This document shows positions 4,920-9,867 of a DNA stretch of 9,867 bases, in pieces. A model generated the notes under the pieces. That model searched no databases. It was not told where the DNA came from and was given only the letters and a program-made list of their open reading frames with translations. How positions within the stretch are numbered: position 1 is the first letter of the stretch; every line of letters starts with the position of its first letter. The DNA comes from Candidatus Taylorbacteria bacterium RIFCSPHIGHO2_02_FULL_46_13 (GTDB lineage: Bacteria > Patescibacteriota > Minisyncoccia > Phycocordibacterales > DSPV01): assembly GCA_001821015.1 (NCBI GenBank), contig MHRQ01000005.1:2874-12740 (forward strand), given 5' to 3'. Made by a program: the position numbers and the translations under genes.

Positions 4920-6614
4920 TTAGCGCTTGAAGATACGATTCCAGATCTTACTCCAGAGACTATCCTTGTTCAACGCTGAATCTCCGGCAGACTCAGTGGG
5001 GCTTTCTGCTTTTCCTGAACTGGCAGTAGGGGCGTTGATTTCTTCCGGAGCATCCGGTTTAGTTGAAACTGCGGGCATCTGAGGAGTGGTTAGAGAAGGT
5101 GGCTGATACGCATCGCCGAGTGCTTTAATTCGCGCGATTTCCGCAAGTTGGTCGGCTGTCAGCGAGAAATCTTTGGTGAAGTTGCAGTAAATCTCGTTTA
5201 TCGCCTTCCTGGTGGTGTGATAGACGAAACCAGTAGAACGCGTAGCCCCCCACGGCGTTAGGATAGTGGAGGCATATTTCTTCTGGAAGGTATGCACTGC
5301 CGCAAGAGACGCGTTGTCGTATATCCCTGTTTCTGTGACGGCGGTGAATCCCTCTATATCGCGTAGGAATCTTTGGAGCCTCAAGACCTGTTCTCGGTCA
5401 TTCTTTCTACCGTAGTGAATGTATCCGGTGAGATACGAACTGCATTGCTCTGCCGATACACCAAGCACCGCTCCTATTGAAGCACTGAGTCCTATGCCAC
5501 CTCCACCTCCACCCAAAGCTCCCAGAGGACCGTTACCTCCACCGCCACTTGGAGGAGGTGTGGTAGATTCTTCGCTCGTCGGCCCACTTCCACCAGAAGA
5601 GGGGGGAGGATTGGATTCATCGTTATCCGTAGCGTCGGTACAGCCAGCATCAGCGCTATCCGTAAGACCGTCTCCATCGTTGTCTGTGCCGTCAGCACAC
5701 GCTGCCGGTAACGGGCTTGTTGGTGGAACGTCGTTATTGGTTATCGTGCAGATTTTGACGTCTCCGGGGACAAGCGTAATATTTCCGGTTACATCACAGT
5801 TACCGGAGAACGATGCCGCGTACGCGCTATTTGAAGTTTCAGAAACAGAATAGGTTCCTGGGGTAAACGTTGTGGTTGCGGATGAAGTTACGGGCGTCGT
5901 GCCGACAAACAGCGGAAAATCGTTGACCGTACTCGTGCCAGTGTTGTCATTAATAACAACTTTAGTCACGGTAAGTGTCGGCCTGAACGATGAACAATTC
6001 GGGTCAGCAAGGTCAATCAGATCATCTCCGTCATTATCAATCAGATCTGTGCAGAGTGTGAGTGTGTTCTCAACTTCTGAAGGAGGGGGCACTGGGTCAT
6101 CCACCTCATTTCCATCAGTGGGCGTTGAACAGCCGGGGTCTCCCCCTTCTAGGGGAGCCCAGTCAGTGAAACCGTCCCCATCGTCATCTATGCCGTTCCA
6201 GCACACGGGCAAGTCACCCGATTCACTGCCGTTTGAATTGTACGAGTCGCTATTCGTTGGGTTACCGTCGGTGTGGCAGTTCGGGTCACTGCTATCCACA
6301 AATCCATCTCCATCATCATCCAGCGCATTCTGACATTCAGAAATAGCGGGAGAACCAGCTCCCTCGCTTTCATCAAAGATATTTTCACAATCAGGGTCCG
6401 GACCGTTCCCATCAGAGCCCACCACTGGTACAAAATCTATAAAACCATCGCTGTCGTTATCAATAAGATCTGAACATTCCGAGAGAGGATTCGGGTTAAT
6501 GGTGACAGATGCATGAACAAGACTCTGGCTCCCGACAAACCAGAGAATGGCGAACGCTAGTGCGAATGTAGCAACGTCTCTCGTATATGACTTTTTTTCT
6601 TTACGCAATGTCAT
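4920..6614 (-). CDS. Secreted surface protein with Asp-rich Ca-type repeats, SpaA-like domain and peptidoglycan-binding-like domain
   Basis: This is a 564-residue protein. Residues 1-36 form a basic start plus hydrophobic helix (DVATFALAFAILWFVGSQSLVHA), a signal peptide or anchor. Five Cys-bounded motifs of the form CxnxxDnDgDGfxDxxDpnC are at 47-76, 94-113, 138-162, 188-207 and 306-325; the DxDxDG core suggests calcium-binding loops closed by disulfides. Residues 211-294 (LTVTKVVINDNTGTSTVNDF to CTITNND) look like a SpaA/prealbumin-like beta-sandwich. A Pro/Gly/Ser-rich linker (334-375) precedes a PG_binding_1-like domain bounded by C391 and C477 (REQVLRLQRFLRDIEGF, TETGIYDNASLAAVHTFQKK). 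The tail ends LWSKIWNRIFKR. ATG 6614 is 14 bp after the upstream stop with no clear SD, so the two genes form a tandem operon. A surface or adhesive role is inferred. Confidence 0.82.
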   Translation of the reverse strand: MTLRKEKKSYTRDVATFALAFAILWFVGSQSLVHASVTINPNPLSECSDLIDNDSDGFIDFVPVVGSDGNGPDPDCENIFDESEGAGSPAISECQNALDDDGDGFVDSSDPNCHTDGNPTNSDSYNSNGSESGDLPVCWNGIDDDGDGFTDWAPLEGGDPGCSTPTDGNEVDDPVPPPSEVENTLTLCTDLIDNDGDDLIDLADPNCSSFRPTLTVTKVVINDNTGTSTVNDFPLFVGTTPVTSSATTTFTPGTYSVSETSNSAYAASFSGNCDVTGNITLVPGDVKICTITNNDVPPTSPLPAACADGTDNDGDGLTDSADAGCTDATDNDESNPPPSSGGSGPTSEESTTPPPSGGGGNGPLGALGGGGGGIGLSASIGAVLGVSAEQCSSYLTGYIHYGRKNDREQVLRLQRFLRDIEGFTAVTETGIYDNASLAAVHTFQKKYASTILTPWGATRSTGFVYHTTRKAINEIYCNFTKDFSLTADQLAEIARIKALGDAYQPPSLTTPQMPAVSTKPDAPEEINAPTASSGKAESPTESAGDSALNKDSLWSKIWNRIFKR

Positions 6615-6628
6615 AAATAATATTGTTT

Positions 6629-9600
6629 TTACCTTAGAAATAAGGTCTTAAGCCAACTCTTCAATCCTCCTTTTGCCTGGCCGACCGGCTTTGCATTGTT
6701 CTGCGCGCCGGTGTTGTTGGCGTCCTGTGGCTTGGTATCCACGACCGGAACCTTTATTTTTTGTACGACTGGAGGATTGGCCGCAGACGTTTTCTGAATA
6801 TACGCTGAACTCGCGGTTGTTTCGGTGCGGTTAAGGTTCTCTTCAGCTAGTGGTACAACTCCACCGCAGGCCAGCGTGTTGATCTGACGCTTGGTCGCTG
6901 AGTAAACCGCGCCAGTTGGCACCGTAAGCCCTAAGGGGGTGAGAATCTGGTTTTTGTGTTTGATTTGAAACACCCTGACCGCCGTATTGGTCATTGAACC
7001 GAAAAATCCCGTTATCGGCAGATGAGCTTGTATATCCTCATTCAAGAACTGTTGGAGTTTCTTCACCTCTACCACATCATTACGCATACCTTGGCGCAAA
7101 TAGGAAGAGATCAACGGGTCACAGGAAGAAATTGACGCGGTTGTTGAGGTCGCGATGGTGATTGTTGAGGTTGCTATTGCGGTTGTTGAGGTCGCCATAC
7201 CGAGAACGCGCCCCAAGGTTAACTCGTCAAATTCAACAGAAGCTGAACCTTCAACTGGCGTCATATCAACCGCGAGAGCCGGATTGGAATAATTGCGTTT
7301 ACCTGTCACCTTTGCGACGTTTCGATAGATGCCTGGAGTGGTGCTTGCGCCATATTCAACCGAATAGGTAAGTGTAATCAAATCTCCTGCGACTATCGTA
7401 TCAAGATTCCACGTGCGGTTATACATGACTTCTCCCAACGGATCATAGAGCGTGTCGGTGAGAAGACCGCGGTACGCAGGTCCCGCATTCTTGTCATTGA
7501 ATACCACAACCTCATAGTCCACTCTCGCAACTGTTGTGGATGTTCCCATGGTCGCCGTTTTTGTCACGGATATATTTGGATCGGGAGACCAAGAATCAGT
7601 GTTATTACCGCTCCCAAAAGCTGCAGGGGAGCCTCCACCTCCACCCCCTCCTCCACCTCCTCCATTACCACCTGTGCCCGGGGACGGTTCTGGTTCTGGC
7701 GCTGGTTCAGGTGAAGCAACAACAATCGTGACAGCTTCAGAGTTGTCAGCGTTGTTGTTATCGGCCGAACTGCTCGTAACGGTTGCTCGCAAAGGAACCG
7801 TAACTGATGTTCCGTCCGGGAGATCTCGGACGCGCGCTGTGTAGGTGAAGTCGCGGGTTTCTCCTCGAGGAATTCCTCCTAGGTTCCAGATTTCCCCGCT
7901 TGAATCCGCCGCGGCGCTTACATCGCCCGGCGTCTCAAAGGTAAGCATTGCAGTATCAAATTCCGTACTCAAAAGGATGTTGTCCGCATCCGCGTCTCCG
8001 TGGTTGGCGACAGTAAAGCGATACGTCACGTCGGATCCGGGGAGCGTCGGGTTGGTCGTCTCTGCAATGGCGCCGATCCATAAGTCAGGCCGACCGAATG
8101 CGATGTTTCCGTCCCAATTGCCGAAGATGTTGAAGATAGCGAATATCCAGTTGCGTCCGATGATGTTCGTGTTAACTAAGTTCACCACGTTTGCCGCCGC
8201 GTACGCATTTCCGGTCGCTATGGTAGAGGTGCCGTTTTCAGTAACCGTCTGATTTTCTCCGGTGAGCGCGTACACTTGTACATCATTTTCAACATTCGCC
8301 ACATTCGTTGATGATGCCACAAGGTTAGATGAGTTGTATTCTCCGTTTGGCGATTGCTCTCTCATATTTCCTTGGTAGATCATTTCCCCATGATCTTGCG
8401 TAAAACAGCTTGGATCAGCTACGTCAACAAAACCATCGCTATCGTCGTCTATGCCGTTTGAGCATTGTGGTGCGTTTTCTGAAGTACCGTATGGATCGTA
8501 GGTAAATTCATTATTTTCATTACCATTGGTATGACAGGTGGAATCGGCGGAGTCAGCAAAACCATCACCATCATCATCCTGATTATTTGAGCATTGGGGT
8601 CCATCACTCATCAGCACGATACCCGCAGGCGTTTCCATCCACGACATGCCCTCGGGCAATCCCTGTATGTCGCCCGCCCAATCGCCCCAGACACGGAAGA
8701 GTAGAAAGACTGATGTACCCCCGACTTGCGTATCGTTCAACTGATTGAACGTATCTGCCGAGGAATATGCATCGCCCGTTATGACCTCTCCCGAACCGCT
8801 CCCCGTCGTAGACGCTATATTGTTTCCCGTCTCTCCGTTTGCCGTCGTCGTGCCGGTAAAGTCGGCATCGTTGGCACTATGCGTGATTACCGAGCTAGAA
8901 TTCATGTCTGGCAACACACCGCCATGAGCGAGAAGCTGTTTGAAGAAATCCGCATTAGGCAAGGTAATATCTCCGCCCAAATTACCGAAATTGTTGAACG
9001 AAACCAATAAGTAGTTGGAGTTGATTAAATTTGTGTTGACGAGATTCAACACATTCGCGGCCGCGTAGGCATCGCCTGTGTCTATCAGTGCGCTCCCATC
9101 TCCCGTGGATGAGGCGGTATTCGTTCCGGTTGAGGAACGCACAATGACACTGTTGGTGACGGTGGCCATATTTGTGTTAAAGACGTTGAGGTCACTGCTA
9201 TTGCGACACGAGAGAATCATGGGGTTCGTATCGCAATCAACAGGCGCACCGAAGAAATATGAGAGGTCGTACTCGCGCAAATCGAGTCCTCCTCCAAAAA
9301 GTTGGTTAAGGAACAAAACGAGTCCCTCGGAATTGAAAAGGTTTGTGTTGACGACATTGATAACGCTCGCGGTGGAGACCGCAGTCCCCGTAGAGACGGT
9401 CGCGAGACTCACCCCTCCATCAGCCTGATTTTCGCCAGTTGACGATTGCGTTTCTGATCCGCTTAAGACATCTCCCTCATTCGTATTTTCGTTGGTGAGC
9501 GCAGAAGAATTAGAGGTACCTTCACTGTCGGGGTTCGTGATATTTATGTTGAGTTCGTTTTGGACACTCGTCGTTGCGGTAGCATCTCCGGTCGCGATAG

Positions 9601-9867
9601 TTCCACCCAACAGTCCTCCGGTGCCATCAGTTGATGACGCTAACTCAAGCTGAGGCTCGGGTGCGGACTCCTCTGCAACCACTACATTGTCAACACATAC
9701 ATCACCTTCAAGATGCTGGCTTTCGCCGCACGTTGGAGGAATCGGAGGGGGTGGTAGTTCACAGGCACTACCGCTCCATGTGCCACCATCTAGAGAACAC
9801 TGTACATCGGCACACGGTTCGGCGGTTTGATCTCCCTCTACATTTGCACAGACATCAGCTGGAGGGG
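6629..9867 (-). CDS. Giant surface protein with NVxNxVNTN repeats, DUF11-like domains and peptidoglycan-binding-like domain (5' partial)
   Basis: The frame is open to the window edge, so the true start is outside. GTG 9682 is internal, since 61 further codons upstream are open and Cys-rich. In 1078 visible residues: a Cys-rich segment (1-61); about five repeats of TGdAyaaANVxNlVNTN followed by hydrophobic strands and NxfGnxxGdI (near 92-109, 159-206, 262-309, 362-407, 550-598); two CxNxxDDDxDGfxDxaDxxC motifs (425-444, 468-487); a CARDB/DUF11-like beta domain (599-717); a Pro/Glu linker and poly-Gly (718-751); a second DUF11-like domain (765-883); a Thr/Ser linker; a PG_binding_1-like domain (914-1000); and a basic tail ending GLKSWLKTLFLR. 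The C-terminal third matches the plan of the downstream gene product. It is probably an exported, wall-associated protein of unknown ligand. Confidence 0.82.
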   Translation of the reverse strand, partial: PPADVCANVEGDQTAEPCADVQCSLDGGTWSGSACELPPPPIPPTCGESQHLEGDVCVDNVVVAEESAPEPQLELASSTDGTGGLLGGTIATGDATATTSVQNELNINITNPDSEGTSNSSALTNENTNEGDVLSGSETQSSTGENQADGGVSLATVSTGTAVSTASVINVVNTNLFNSEGLVLFLNQLFGGGLDLREYDLSYFFGAPVDCDTNPMILSCRNSSDLNVFNTNMATVTNSVIVRSSTGTNTASSTGDGSALIDTGDAYAAANVLNLVNTNLINSNYLLVSFNNFGNLGGDITLPNADFFKQLLAHGGVLPDMNSSSVITHSANDADFTGTTTANGETGNNIASTTGSGSGEVITGDAYSSADTFNQLNDTQVGGTSVFLLFRVWGDWAGDIQGLPEGMSWMETPAGIVLMSDGPQCSNNQDDDGDGFADSADSTCHTNGNENNEFTYDPYGTSENAPQCSNGIDDDSDGFVDVADPSCFTQDHGEMIYQGNMREQSPNGEYNSSNLVASSTNVANVENDVQVYALTGENQTVTENGTSTIATGNAYAAANVVNLVNTNIIGRNWIFAIFNIFGNWDGNIAFGRPDLWIGAIAETTNPTLPGSDVTYRFTVANHGDADADNILLSTEFDTAMLTFETPGDVSAAADSSGEIWNLGGIPRGETRDFTYTARVRDLPDGTSVTVPLRATVTSSSADNNNADNSEAVTIVVASPEPAPEPEPSPGTGGNGGGGGGGGGGGSPAAFGSGNNTDSWSPDPNISVTKTATMGTSTTVARVDYEVVVFNDKNAGPAYRGLLTDTLYDPLGEVMYNRTWNLDTIVAGDLITLTYSVEYGASTTPGIYRNVAKVTGKRNYSNPALAVDMTPVEGSASVEFDELTLGRVLGMATSTTAIATSTITIATSTTASISSCDPLISSYLRQGMRNDVVEVKKLQQFLNEDIQAHLPITGFFGSMTNTAVRVFQIKHKNQILTPLGLTVPTGAVYSATKRQINTLACGGVVPLAEENLNRTETTASSAYIQKTSAANPPVVQKIKVPVVDTKPQDANNTGAQNNAKPVGQAKGGLKSWLKTLFLR
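7137..7195 (-). repeat. Short direct repeat encoding an (I/A)ATSTT linker
   Basis: The 17-mer GCGGTTGTTGAGGTCGC occurs exactly at 7137-7153 and 7179-7195, with a diverged copy between. It is coding and gives the ATSTTAIATSTITIATSTT linker before the peptidoglycan-binding-like domain. Slippage-type length variation between strains is plausible. Confidence 0.7.

Noticed and set aside
5419..5853. 144-residue plus-strand ORF rich in Pro and Ser, and similar ORFs at 5872-6333 and 7536-7844
   Set aside because: They are antisense shadows of Gly- and Asp-rich repeats in the minus-strand surface proteins.
6629..9682. Giant protein starting at GTG 9682
   Set aside because: The same frame stays open and plausible (Cys-rich) through the last 185 bases of the window, so the CDS is 5' partial.

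Overview
The window looks like a chromosomal piece of a Patescibacteria/CPR bacterium, most likely a Parcubacteria-type lineage. The evidence is the combination of a GspH/I/J/K-like pseudopilin cluster behind a pilC end, a major pilin with the FTLIEILVV...INPARQFAQARDSQR pattern, a PaaX/Cas2-like protein of a type I recall as common in CPR genomes, and very large secreted proteins with Asp-rich CxDxxDNDxDGxxDxxDPxC motifs and a C-terminal PG_binding_1-like domain. Genes are tightly packed and SD sequences are weak or absent. TGA behaves as a normal stop, so the Gracilibacteria/SR1 code is unlikely. The lineage call is from memory of families, not from a search.

Layout. 1-3152 (+): the end of the inner-membrane platform gene pilC, then four pilin-like genes in an apparent operon (overlaps of 32 and 14 bp, gaps of 37 and 2 bp). 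They are a GspH/FimT-like protein, an 'IATLE' pseudopilin fused to an LVIVD-type beta-propeller, a GspJ/PilW-like pseudopilin, and a PilX/GspK-like protein without Glu5. 3153-3395: intergenic, with a 118-bp element bounded by perfect 14-bp inverted repeats, then a promoter. 3396-3854 (+): the major pilin. 3876-4710: a palindromic repeat, then a PaaX/Cas2-like gene bracketed by two long, perfect, mutually homologous palindromes. 4711-4919: non-coding, with a G-quadruplex-type motif. 4920-9867 (-): two tandem giant cell-surface proteins that run out of the window.

How the genes fit together. PilC and the minor pseudopilins would build and prime a type IV pilus-like fibre with the 3396 pilin as its main subunit. 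The beta-propeller pseudopilin could be a tip adhesin. The two minus-strand proteins are probably exported surface proteins held at the wall by their peptidoglycan-binding-like domains. The PaaX/Cas2-like gene does not fit either module and, with its palindromes, looks like a separate unit: either an autoregulated gene or a small mobile element.

The most interesting signals are the paired palindromes around the PaaX/Cas2-like gene, which differ from each other only by compensated changes within their shared core, and a set of palindromic elements sitting inside the leader-coding DNA of three prepilins. One of those leader elements has a homologous copy in non-coding DNA.
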